Source of the DNA: Arsenophonus sp052174135 | GTDB taxonomy: Bacteria; Pseudomonadota; Gammaproteobacteria; Enterobacterales; Enterobacteriaceae | Assembly (NCBI GenBank): GCA_052174135.1 | Contig: JBQMRZ010000024.1 | Span: forward strand, 1-64,000 | DNA length: 64,000 bases | Direction of reading: 5' to 3' | Shown: piece by piece, positions 51,646 through 61,982 of the stretch | How positions within the stretch are numbered: the first letter of the stretch is position 1 | Layout: every line of letters begins with the position of its first letter | The notes under the pieces: model-generated | What the model saw: the letters and a program-made list of their open reading frames with translations, nothing else | Told to the model about the DNA's origin: nothing | Database searches by the model: none | Translations under genes and position numbers: made by a program

Positions 51646-52391
51646 AAGACTTTTGTTGATAAAAATAAAATTTTTATAAAATATAAATTTCTTTTTATAT
51701 AAAAAATTAATATTAAATTAACTTAATAACGAATATTAACTTAATTTAATTTCTTTGTTATAGAATAATTCTATTATAATGTAAATAATAATATCTCATA
51801 TAATTTATATAAATAGATTATTAGCATTTTATAATTTATTTTTTTATTGGCTCCAAGTAATCCTTAAAAATTTCTTTATTTCTTTATTAAAAATATCTAC
51901 CAATAAATTATGAATTAAAACTTTTTAATTTTAATATTATTTATAATATTACTGATAAGATTTTTTAAAAAAAATAATTAAATTAAATTAAAAAATTACA
52001 TAGTGTAAAAAGGAATAAAATGTGTCTAGATAATTATTATAAAAATATAAAAATAAACACTAAAAACAAAAAATAATTTATATTCTAACAATGATTAATA
52101 TTAATATAATTATTTTAGTTATATTGTTTAATATTTTTATTCAGATAAAAATATTAAATTATTAAATTTTAATATAGAATGTTTATGTTGAGCATTAATT
52201 GTTTATATTTAATAAAATTAAATTAATCAATTTTTAAAAAAAAATTATTTTGAATAATAGTTAATAATATAATTATTAAAATTTATTTGCTATTAATAAT
52301 AAATAAAATACAATTGGTAAATATACGATAATTCTTAAACCAAATAATTATTATTTAAAATTTAATTATTAAAACCCTTTAAAATATAATC

Positions 52392-52970
52392 TTATTTAAG
52401 ATACGTGAATACTGTTATAACATGCTTAACACCACTTGTTTTGCTAGCAATTTTTGCTATAACATTTCCTTCTTGTTGAGTTAAAATGCCAAGTAAAAAT
52501 ACTTCTTTATTTTCTGTAATAACTTTAATAGTTAATGATTTAAGCGAATTATTAATAAAAATTTTCGATTTTATTTTTGTTGTTATCCAAGCATCTTTAT
52601 AAGCTGCATTAAAATCAATTGGTATTGTTTGTCGTATTTGATTATAAACAGCTTGAACACCTTTTACATTAATAGCTATATCTTTTGCTCTTTTGGCTAA
52701 TAAAAGATTAGGTGATTGACCGATAAGTAGTATTTTACCTGCATAAGCAGTAATAATGATACGTGTATTACAAGTAATTTCTTTATCTTTATTAATAGCA
52801 GTTTTAACGCGAGCTTCTAATGTTCCGTCATCAACTTGACGACCTATACTCCTTGGATCTATTGTACTTTTTGTGACGATCGCTGCTGATGATCCTATTA
52901 TAGTGGCGCCAAGGCATCCTTGTAATAAAATAGGACTACACATTATAATAATTAGAAAAAATAATCTCAT
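52392..52970 (-). CDS. dolP: Outer-membrane lipoprotein DolP (YraP)
   Basis: DolP is a dual BON-domain lipoprotein that supports outer-membrane integrity and BAM function. It has 192 residues (E. coli 191). A lipoprotein signal ends in LLQGC with the lipidated Cys19; two BON domains follow (about 47-116 and 125-192), with DDGTLEARV, VKGVQAVYNQIR and VKHVITVFTYL visible. AAGGAG lies 6 nt before the ATG. In E. coli it ends the lpoA-yraN-diaA-yraP series; here diaA is a fossil and lpoA and yraN are not seen. Confidence 0.94.
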   Translation of the reverse strand: MRLFFLIIIMCSPILLQGCLGATIIGSSAAIVTKSTIDPRSIGRQVDDGTLEARVKTAINKDKEITCNTRIIITAYAGKILLIGQSPNLLLAKRAKDIAINVKGVQAVYNQIRQTIPIDFNAAYKDAWITTKIKSKIFINNSLKSLTIKVITENKEVFLLGILTQQEGNVIAKIASKTSGVKHVITVFTYLK

Positions 52971-54404
52971 TATTACTCCTTAGTCATCTTAATGTAAAAA
53001 AAGTGTTATTGATTGAATCTTATAAACAATTAACTGTCTATAATTGAACTTTTGAATTTTAATATCTTCTTATCAAAAGAATTCGAATTTCTATCTCATT
53101 TTTACTTAATAAACTGGATAAAATTTATTTATTATAGATAGTTAAAGCTATAATAGCTATATTTTCAGCTAATAAGACTTCAATTCTACTTTTGCAGTGA
53201 TACGATTTCACATTTTGTGGTAATCATAAGAAGTGCATTGTTAAATTTCCATAATGTACATACTTTTCAAATAAACATCTTCTGATTTTTAACTATTAGT
53301 GATAAAAATTATAATTACATTGTTTTCATTAAAATATAACACAAGAAGAGTAGATCATTTAACTTCAAGTTGTGATGAATCATACTTATCGCAAAACACT
53401 GTGTAATAATTTTTTAATCGTTACTACTAAAAAATAAAACTATATATTATTTAATTAAGTCTAAATAATTTTAATCGATGCAAGGAAATAGCATGAAATA
53501 ATATTTCAACAGCTACACAATTTACATTTAAATGCTTTTAGTAAAAACTTTTAATTTTCTCTTAAGATAATAAATTTTACTATATATAATTAATAAATAA
53601 TAGAGTACTTATTAAAAGTATTTAATTATAATTAAAACTCTTTTGTAATCGTAATTAAAATATGAAATAATATAATGTTACTTCTATATTTTCATTATCT
53701 TTTATTAATAAAATAGTAGTTAAAATCTTTTTCATTTATTTAAAATTATTAATATTAATATGTATTATTAGAATTTTTATGATGTCGAAAATATATTTAA
53801 ATAAACATTTATATATTTAAATTTTTATAGCTAAAATTTTTAGTATAAGAAATTTCATGATCTATGGAATTAAAATATTATTAAAATTAAATTTTAATTA
53901 TTTATTTATTTTTATTTTTAATTCATTAAATCAATCAAATTTTTTTTAATGTAAATACCATAGAAACCAATACTTATTTATCATATAACTTAAGAAACAA
54001 AATTTAAATTTACAAGATATTTCATCTCATTATTAATATTATTTTTAAATTTCTTCAACACATATATGTGTTAATATTTGCTAAAATTATAAATATTTTG
54101 ATGATAAACTTGATCTTTAATATTTTTTTTACATAAAATAATAGCGCATTATTTATATGATGATATACTATTAATATTATTAATAGTATATCAATGATAA
54201 TTAATTTTAAAATTTATCTATATAATTTTATTAATAATTTATTTATTTTTGTATTTAAAATAAAGTACAATTAACAAAAAAATAAAATAAGATCGATACT
54301 GTAATTTAAAAGAATAATACTTATAAATAAAATTTATTATTTTTGCTAAATTTTAATCAATTACTTTAATAGATAATGAAGATATAAATCAAAAAGAGGT
54401 AGAG
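52971..54404. other. Gene-free stretch, former diaA-yraN-lpoA
   Basis: 1.4 kb divergent spacer between dolP and rsmI. In E. coli diaA, yraN and lpoA (about 3 kb) lie here. diaA is readable on the minus strand (separate entry). I could not read yraN or lpoA, and much of lpoA must be deleted. Confidence 0.65.
53130..53525 (-). pseudogene. diaA: Fossil of diaA (DnaA initiator-associating protein)
   Basis: DiaA is a SIS-domain protein that promotes timely replication initiation by bridging DnaA molecules. On the minus strand, upstream of dolP, one reads FLASIKII (FAASMINRF) near 53490-53467, LLVLYFNENN (LLAISTRGNS) near 53350, LPQNV (GPQDV) then HCKSRIEV (HRSARIQE) near 53225-53170, and LLAEN (MLTVN) near 53170. 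The order and spacing fit diaA, with deletions, frame changes and stops. The position is ancestral. Confidence 0.8.
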
Positions 54405-55268
54405 ATGGTATCAACCTTATATATTATACCAACTCCTATTGGTAATTTTGACGATATTTCTATACGTGCATTAAAAACTTTCAAAAAAGTAAATTTTATT
54501 GCAGCAGAAAATATCCGACATACATCTTTATTATTGCAGCACTTTTCTATTAATACTCATATAATATCATTAAATAATTATAATGAAAAACAAAAAACAG
54601 ATCGATTAATTCATCAATTAAAACGAGGATTAAATATTGCATTAGTTTCTAATGCAGGGACGCCACTAATTAATGATCCCGGTTACCATTTGATAAAATA
54701 TTGTCGTCAAGCAGATATTAGAATAGTTCCTTTGCCTGGTCCATGTGCAGCAATTACTGCACTTTCTGCTTCTGGTATTCCTTCAAATAAATTTTGTTAT
54801 GAAGGATTTTTACCAGCAAAGCGTAAAAGTCGACAAAAAATATTACAAGAATTAACAAATGAACCTAGAACACTTCTTTTTTATGAATCACCTCATCGTT
54901 TGTTAGATACATTAACAGATATGATTGCTATTTGGGATGCTAATCGTTATATCATTTTAGCCAGAGAATTAACAAAAATCTGGGAATCTATTCATGGTTT
55001 GTCAGTTGGTAAATTACTTGATTGGCTAAAAGTTAATCAAAATCGTTATCGTGGTGAAATTGTATTAGTTGTTGAGGGGTATAAAATACCAAAAGATACC
55101 AATGTAGTCATTTCCCCTAATATAGTAAAAACATTGATTTTATTACAAAAATCATTATCTTTAAAAAAAGCCTCGATCATTACAGCAGAAATTTATGGCT
55201 TAAAGAAAAACATATTATATAAACATTTTATAAAACAACAAATAAATTCCAATAAAACAAGCAAATAA
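54405..55268 (+). CDS. rsmI: 16S rRNA 2'-O-ribose C1402 methyltransferase RsmI
   Basis: RsmI 2'-O-methylates C1402 of 16S rRNA at the decoding centre, with RsmH adding the base methyl. The 287 residues (E. coli 286) form a tetrapyrrole-methylase-type fold: LYIIPTPIGNFDDISIRAL at the N terminus, VSNAGTPLINDPGY near 82-95, VPLPGPCAAITALSASGIP near 108-126 and ESPHRL near 163-168. AGAGGT lies 5 nt before the ATG. It is divergent from the lost lpoA-diaA-dolP series, as in E. coli. Confidence 0.96.
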   Translation: MVSTLYIIPTPIGNFDDISIRALKTFKKVNFIAAENIRHTSLLLQHFSINTHIISLNNYNEKQKTDRLIHQLKRGLNIALVSNAGTPLINDPGYHLIKYCRQADIRIVPLPGPCAAITALSASGIPSNKFCYEGFLPAKRKSRQKILQELTNEPRTLLFYESPHRLLDTLTDMIAIWDANRYIILARELTKIWESIHGLSVGKLLDWLKVNQNRYRGEIVLVVEGYKIPKDTNVVISPNIVKTLILLQKSLSLKKASIITAEIYGLKKNILYKHFIKQQINSNKTSK

Positions 55269-55298
55269 ATCTGCTATTGTGTAACTACTATAAATAAT

Positions 55299-55327
55299 TA
55301 TACAATTCAATGTTAAAATGATATAAT
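55299..55327 (+). promoter_or_regulatory. Probable sigma-70 promoter of rnpB
   Basis: A consensus TATAAT lies at 55322-55327, ending 8 nt before the inferred 5' end of rnpB. A -35-like TATACA lies at 55299-55304 with a 17-nt spacer. Position relative to a structured RNA makes this more credible than other -10-like sequences here. Confidence 0.6.
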
Positions 55328-55335
55328 TTATAATT

Positions 55336-55715
55336 AGAGTTAGTTAGACAATCGCTACTTTATTCTTAAATTGTTATATAGATAAAAAATTAATAATTAG
55401 AAGTGGAGGAAAGTCCGGGCTCCATAGGGCAAGGTGCCAGATAACGTCTGGGAGGTAAAACCTACGACTAGTACAACAGAAAAAAAACCGCCAGTGACTA
55501 TATTTGAGTGCAGGTAAGGGTGAAATGGGGTGGTAAGAGCACACCGCATAGCTGGTAACAGTTTATGGCATGGTAAACTCCACCTGGAGCAAGGCCAAAT
55601 AATGGTTCTTCAGTGTGGCCCGCATTGAACCTGGGTAGGCCGCTTGAGTCAGTATGCAAATACTGATCTAGATGAATGATTGTCCGTGACAGAACCCGGC
55701 TTATCGGCTAACTCT
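55336..55715 (+). ncRNA. rnpB: RNase P RNA (M1 RNA)
   Basis: The catalytic RNA of RNase P, which trims the 5' ends of tRNA precursors. Near 55404 GTGGAGGAAAGTCCGGGC and CTCCATAGGGCAAGGTGCCA are the universally conserved CR-I region; AGGTAAGGGTGAAA, GGTAAACTCCACC, GGAGCAAGGCCAAATA and the 3' ACAGAACCCGGCTTATCGGC (CR-V, including the GGCTTATCGGC near the end) follow. AGAGTTAG at 55336-55343 pairs with CTAACTCT at 55708-55715 as helix P1, setting both ends. About 380 nt long (E. coli 377). The peripheral P3 region is strongly AT-rich. It is the only GC-rich non-coding island in the window. Confidence 0.96.
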
Positions 55716-57191
55716 AAAATATTAAAAACTTATATTCTAGATAAATTAAAAATAAATATTAGTTAAAAATAAAAAAACAAAAATAACAAAAAATTTTCTA
55801 CGATAATTTTATTATATTATGAGTATTTCAATTATTTTATATTAAAATAACTAAACTTAAGAATATACCCATATCTTTAAAATATAAAAATTATTTAATT
55901 AGCAATCGAACATTAAATAGAATAAATAATTTTAAATTTTTATTTTTTTATTCAATTTTTTTTTAATTCAAATATTAGATTTTATCTTTTATAATATTAA
56001 TAAATCTATAATTAAATTTAGATTTAAATATATTAAAAATTAATATTCATCTAATAATAATAATTTATTTTTTAAGTTTTTTATTTTTTTTTAAATATTT
56101 AATTCTAATAAATAAAATTTATTATTAGTATTTATTTTATTTTGATGATAAATTCCAAATTATCGATGATATTTATCATAAACAAGTTTCTATAGTTTAT
56201 TACATGTTTTGTGATTTATTTTTTTATTTAAAAAAATCTATATTAAAGATATAAGTAATTAATAACTATTAACTTTAATTTTATATATAATAGTAAAATA
56301 ATTAAAATCATTAGTATAAAAATTATTAAGATTTATTTGCGTGTTAGATTCAAAAAGAATCTGAAAATTAATTTAATTTTATTTAATCATATTAATGATT
56401 GTAGATATTTGTACATTACAAATGTTAATCTAACCTACAGTAATATAAAATTTATCTTTAAGTTAGTTAAGTTAGTTATTTTAGTTATTTGCGATACTTT
56501 TATAGAAATTAGACTAATAATAATTTTATTATCAAGTAATAAAGTACCAACAATTGCTTATTTATTAGATAAATTTTTTTATGTAACAATAATAATTACA
56601 TTATAACGACTTTATTTATTTTTTGATAATTAAAGTAATAATAAAAAATAATCTAAAAACTATTTAATCAAGTATTAATTTTGCTATCGATAAATTTTAC
56701 TTAAAAAGTTAATGAATTAATAAATCAAGAAATATTAATTAAAATATATGCTATTTTTTGTAATAAAAGTATACATAACATATATAGCATTAGATAAAAA
56801 ACAGAAAAAATAATTTAATAATTACAGAATGATAACTCTATATATAAATATTTCGTTGATTTTATCAAAATTACTCTTTATTAATTATTTATTAAATATA
56901 TTAATAGTAATCTTATCGATTAAGATGAAAAGAAGGAAAGATTTAAATATTTTAATATAAAATATTTAAAAAATGAGTGTAAATAAAAATATCATAATTA
57001 TTATTATAGCATAATAATTTAATCAATAAAAATCTTTTTTATATTTAAAATTAAATAATTTGATAAGTAATAGTGTATTTTATTTTAATGAATATAATAA
57101 AAAAAAATTTTATATTTTATGAAAAAACTCTTGTATATTCTATAGTGATGAAGTAAAATAGAATAACTATAATTGGAGATTTAGACTAATA
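55716..57191. other. Gene-free stretch after rnpB
   Basis: 1.5 kb. An 89-codon frame at 56337-56606, starting TTG, encodes a hydrophobic I/L/N-rich peptide with no family I recognise, no ribosome-binding site and no conserved motif; I treat it as chance. No clear rnpB terminator is visible. Confidence 0.55.
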
Positions 57192-58022
57192 TTAGTCTAA
57201 ATCAGATTTTTGATGGCGTTCTTGGATACCATTATTAGTTATGCGATTAACTTTTTGACCGCGAATTACTGCAGATCGTATAGAAATCTCATCAGCCCAA
57301 CGTTTTACATGTTGATAATCTTGTACTGATAAAAACTCACCAGCATTATATAAAGTATTTTGAACTAAACAGCCATACCAAGGCCAAGCAGCAATATCAG
57401 CAATACTATATTCTTTTCCGGCTATATAACGTTTTTTAGCTAAATGGCAATTTAATACAGATAATTGTCTTTTAGTTTCCATTGTATAGCGATTTATCGG
57501 GTACTCAAGTTTTTCTGGTGCATAGATATAAAAGTGTCCAAAACCTCCACCAATAAATGGGGTGGAACTCATTTGCCAAAAAAGCCAATTTAAAACTTCA
57601 GTACGTGTTTCTGTATCGCATGGTAATAATATATTAAATTTTTCTGCAAGATAAAGTAAAATTGAGCCAGATTCAAATACTCGTATTTTTTTTTCACTAC
57701 TCTGATCAAGTAATGCAGGTATCTTGGAATTAGGATTAATCTCAATGAAACCACTGGAAAATTGCTCTCCTTTTCGAATATTAATTAACCAAGCATCATA
57801 TTCAGCACCGATATATCCAAGTTCAAGTAACTCTTCTAACATTACCGTAACTTTAACACCGTTTGGTGTGCCCTGAGAATAGAGTTGCATTGGATGAATG
57901 CCAATTGGTAATTTTTTTTCGTGAGTTAAACCAGAAATAGAACGATTAATATCAGCAAATGCTCCACTAGATATTGTTTGTTGCCATATTTTTGGCGGTA
58001 TATATGTTAAAGAATTAGTCAT
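57192..58022 (-). CDS. yghU: GST-like disulfide-bond reductase YghU
   Basis: YghU is a Nu-class glutathione transferase-fold protein that binds two glutathiones and reduces organic disulfides and peroxides. From the ATG giving MTNSLTYIPPKIW it has 276 residues (E. coli 288). The thioredoxin-like domain (about 44-125) holds LYSQGTPNGVKVTVMLEEL, NPNSKIPALLD and FESGSILLYLAEKF; the helical domain holds IGGGFGHFYIYAP and SIADIAAWPW. AGGT lies 7 nt before this ATG; the in-frame TTG at 58034 overlaps the binding site and is rejected. Its context is not that of E. coli. It may be the main thiol-redox GST of this symbiont. Confidence 0.93.
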   Translation of the reverse strand: MTNSLTYIPPKIWQQTISSGAFADINRSISGLTHEKKLPIGIHPMQLYSQGTPNGVKVTVMLEELLELGYIGAEYDAWLINIRKGEQFSSGFIEINPNSKIPALLDQSSEKKIRVFESGSILLYLAEKFNILLPCDTETRTEVLNWLFWQMSSTPFIGGGFGHFYIYAPEKLEYPINRYTMETKRQLSVLNCHLAKKRYIAGKEYSIADIAAWPWYGCLVQNTLYNAGEFLSVQDYQHVKRWADEISIRSAVIRGQKVNRITNNGIQERHQKSDLD

Positions 58023-58608
58023 AAAAAACCTCAATTACTTAATAAAGTAGCAATAAAATAAGAGAACATTTTTTAAAAATAAAATAATTATTAATTGGTT
58101 ATAATTGATGTATAAAAGCAGTACTAAATATTTTTAATAAATTTTTATATATTTGCTCTGATGAATAAACAAAAGATTTAATATAAAATAAGTTATTTTT
58201 ATATGTAATTTAATAAATGTTTTTATTACATAAGATTTAAAAGTTTATTAAAACTGATAATCTAAAATATTAGATATAATTATTTATCATAAATTATATT
58301 AAATATTATGTTTAATATATATAGCATTGTAATAAAATTAGTTAGAATTTTATTCTTAAGTAAGTAATATTATTGATAAGCGTAATATGATTAATTTAAT
58401 TTAATATATAAATATAGAATTTTTGTATTAGAAACGAATGAAAGCATGCTAGAATGCAACGATATTATATCGAAATATATTTGATGATATAAGTTATAAA
58501 GATTATTACTATTTTTTATAAATTTATAATTTTTTAAAAAATAGATTAATAAAAAGTAACACTAAAATTAAGAACTATTATTTTTAATATATATTAAATA
58601 ACATATAA
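58023..58608. other. Gene-free spacer pitA/yghU
   Basis: About 590 bp between yghU and the 3' end of pitA. AT-rich, with nothing recognisable. The yghU promoter should lie at its left edge. Confidence 0.5.
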
Positions 58609-60096
58609 TTATATTAATTTCAATAATATCCAATAAAAGAAACCAGAAAGTATAATAGAAATAGGTAATGTAAATAACCAAGCTAATAGTATATTTTTAA
58701 TTGTTTTAGGTTGGACGCCGCCGCCATCAATAACCATTGTACCTGCTACAGCAGAAGATAGAACTTGTGTTGTTGATACAGGCATACCAGTATAACTTGC
58801 AATACTAATGGAAATTGCAGCAGTAACTTGAGCAGAAACACCTTGCGCATATGTCATATTTTTTTTACCAATTTTTTCACCAATTGTTATAGCAACACGT
58901 TGCCAACCAATCATAGTGCCTATAGAAAGAGCTAAAGCAACAGCAATAATAATCCACATTGGTGCATATTCTACTGTATTAAGTAAGTCATTACTTAAGT
59001 CTTTTAAAAAACGTACATCAGAAGATGGCGTTTCAGGTAATTTAGCAATATTTAATACCGTATCAGATAAACATATCAATAAACGACGCATTTGATTACG
59101 TTCATCAGATTTTAGTGATGAATAACTTTGAATATTTGTTAACATTAGTGATGTTTTTTTTAATATATTAATAGGACATGAATTATCACAATGAAATTTC
59201 TTATCTAAAATTTCTAACTCAGAATTGTGTTGTGATTTATTAATAAAATGCTTTACTGCTGACTGATGTTCTTCATAATAATGCTGTAGATGCATTATTG
59301 CGTTATGAATACAAGCTATATCATAACTACTAGCATTTACATTAAGGACAAATCCAGCTGGTGCCACTCCAATTAACATTAGCATAATAAAACCAATACC
59401 TTTCTGACCATCATTAGCTCCATGGGAAAAACTAACGCCAATTGAAGATAAAATTAAAGCAATACATGTCCAGAAAGGTGGTTTTATTTTAGTATCTTTT
59501 TTCTTTCTTTCGGACGAAACTAAATGAATACAACGACGTCTTTTAATATAATTACAATAAGATCGTAAAAAGAAAATTAATATTCCTGCAATAATAAAAC
59601 CAATAGCAGGAGAGAGTATGAGAGAAAGAAAAATTTCAATAACTTTTTGAGTGTTTAATGCTTTACTTATAGGAGAATTAGTTATTAATGAATTAGTTAA
59701 ACCAACACCGATAATAGCACCTATTAATGTATGTGAACTGGAGGTTGGTAACCCAAAATACCAAGTACTTAAATTCCAGATAATGGCAGCTAATAGCATA
59801 GAAAAAACCATCGCTAAACCATGGCTAGAACTTACATTTAAAAGAAGATCTGTTGGTAATAAATGTACAATAGTATAAGCGACACTCAATCCACCTAAAA
59901 TAACACCAAAAAAGTTAAAAATACTAGCTATAACAACCGCAGATTGAGCTCGCATTGCTCGCGTATAAATAACCGTTGCTACAGCATTTGCGGTATCATG
60001 GAAACCATTAATTGCTTCATAAAATAACACAAATAATAGTGCTAATATTAATAACAGACCGGTATAGAAATCCAAATCAGTAAATAAATGTAGCAT
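58609..60096 (-). CDS. pitA: Low-affinity phosphate transporter PitA
   Basis: PitA imports inorganic phosphate as a metal-phosphate complex, driven by the proton gradient. It has 495 residues (E. coli 499) and about ten membrane segments with a central hydrophilic loop (about 250-370). The two PiT signatures are visible: GFHDTANAVATVIYTRAM near 31-48 and, in the second half, SHGANDGQKGIGF near 224-236, plus GMPVSTTQVLSSAVAGTM near 438-455. The ATG start matches the E. coli MLHLF start; the upstream TTAAAG is a weak binding site. It may be the sole phosphate importer. Confidence 0.96.
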   Translation of the reverse strand: MLHLFTDLDFYTGLLLILALLFVLFYEAINGFHDTANAVATVIYTRAMRAQSAVVIASIFNFFGVILGGLSVAYTIVHLLPTDLLLNVSSSHGLAMVFSMLLAAIIWNLSTWYFGLPTSSSHTLIGAIIGVGLTNSLITNSPISKALNTQKVIEIFLSLILSPAIGFIIAGILIFFLRSYCNYIKRRRCIHLVSSERKKKDTKIKPPFWTCIALILSSIGVSFSHGANDGQKGIGFIMLMLIGVAPAGFVLNVNASSYDIACIHNAIMHLQHYYEEHQSAVKHFINKSQHNSELEILDKKFHCDNSCPINILKKTSLMLTNIQSYSSLKSDERNQMRRLLICLSDTVLNIAKLPETPSSDVRFLKDLSNDLLNTVEYAPMWIIIAVALALSIGTMIGWQRVAITIGEKIGKKNMTYAQGVSAQVTAAISISIASYTGMPVSTTQVLSSAVAGTMVIDGGGVQPKTIKNILLAWLFTLPISIILSGFFYWILLKLI

Positions 60097-61982
60097 AAAC
60101 TTTAAGCCAAATTTGTTGAATATTAACTCAATGCATTTTCATTATTGGTGACAAATAGTAACAGAGAAGAAAGATCTACATTGTTTTTTTTTGATTTTAA
60201 TTGAAAATGAATTATATAAAATATTTTATTTTCATTAAGTTATTTAAGTAAAAATAAGTAGATTTTTGGTTCTTTTTTTTCTATAACATTTATCTACACA
60301 AATTTAAATTATAATAAATATTTTATCCTATTTAATAAATATTTTACTATTTGTATTAGTAATAAATATTTTAGATAAAATTTTTTAAAAAAACTTAACA
60401 TAATCATTGTAAGTCTAGGTAAATTAATAAATTTTAAATAGTTAATCTAAATAAAAAATTAAAGTATTACTAATGTTAAATAATAATAAAATAGATATAT
60501 AATTTTTTTATTCGATAAAACCGAATGTAACTTTAATAACTTTATGTTATTTTTTCATTTATTTATCTAAAAAATTTTAATTTCATTAGTAAATAAAAAT
60601 TAGTTTTAGTTGAAAATATTTGTTACTTAATATAAGTTAACATTTTACTTATAATAAAAATATTAAATTAACATTTTTATTATAATAGATCAGAAATTAA
60701 TATTGATTTTTAATTAATTAAATTTAAAGTAACTAATATAAATTTATTAATTTAAATTGAAATTATTTAAATAATAACAAATAATAAGTTTTATTTTTAT
60801 ATCATTGAGAAATTATTAACTTAAGCATACTGATTTTTTTTTAGTAGTTATTTTAAATATCTAAATTTTTAATAACTCATTTTATTATTTTATAATTAAA
60901 CAATTTATATATAAGATTTACTAATACAAATAGTTTTCGTGATTTTATTTTATATAAAAATTCTTAATATATTAAAAAATATTTAATCACTACTATCTCA
61001 ATTAAAGTTAATTTATAAAATGTAATAATATTACAGACAAACTTTTTATTAAAATAAATAGAGTTATATATGTAAGTTATTTTATAAATCTAAAATTTAT
61101 TATCAGTATAAAATATATAAGTATTAATTTATCTCTAAAAAAATGCTTTTATAGTCAATCTAACTTATAAAAAAATTATTTGCATTAATTTTTCTATTAA
61201 AAATTTTTAATAAAATATCTTTATAAATATTTTATTAAGAATCTTTAATTTTATAAAAAATTCTAGATAGTTTATTAAATTAACTTACAAAAAATAAAGA
61301 TTATTCTAGAAAATGTTATATAATTGGTAGGTGTATTTAATAATACTCAAATTCTTATACTATAAAAATATTTTTTATGATATTAATATGGATACTTTTT
61401 ATTAAAAGTAGGATAAAAAACAACCTAATTTTATTTTTTATAAGGTAATAATATTAATATTGATTACTATGGTATAATTATCTAAAGAAAGAGTTTAATT
61501 TAAATATATTCTAAATATATGTATTAAAATACAACCCTTTATTACACTTAAATTATCAATTTTATGAATTAAAATAAATTAATTATTTCTTATTATAATT
61601 AATTAAAATAATATAACCTTATAATTCTGAATTACTTATTATAAGTATATATGATAAATATAAATTCATCATTATAATTAATTTTTAATTTAAACATAAA
61701 AATTAATTTATAAATTATGTTAATAACTAATAACATAAAAAGATTTTTTTATATAAATTTTTCTAAAATCATGTAATATAATAATATTACTTAGATTATT
61801 TTAAAGTATTTATATTCTTTTTTCTGCTAAAAAAAAATTTTAATCTCTATCAATTTTTAAAACCTTCTATTTAATTTATTATAATTAACAATTAATTTTA
61901 ATAAATTAAATGTTATAAAATAATAAAAAATACTTATATTTTCATCATTATTTATTTAATAATTTTTATTTTTTATTAAAAA
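60097..61982. other. Gene-free stretch pitA/pckA
   Basis: 1.9 kb. The pitA promoter must lie at its left edge. In the rest I see neither fossil, RNA gene nor notable repeat beyond a 7-bp hairpin near 61395. Confidence 0.5.

Noticed and set aside
56337..56606. 89-codon frame after rnpB
   Set aside because: Starts with TTG, has no ribosome-binding site and no recognisable motif, and its I/L/N-rich composition is what AT-rich DNA gives by chance.
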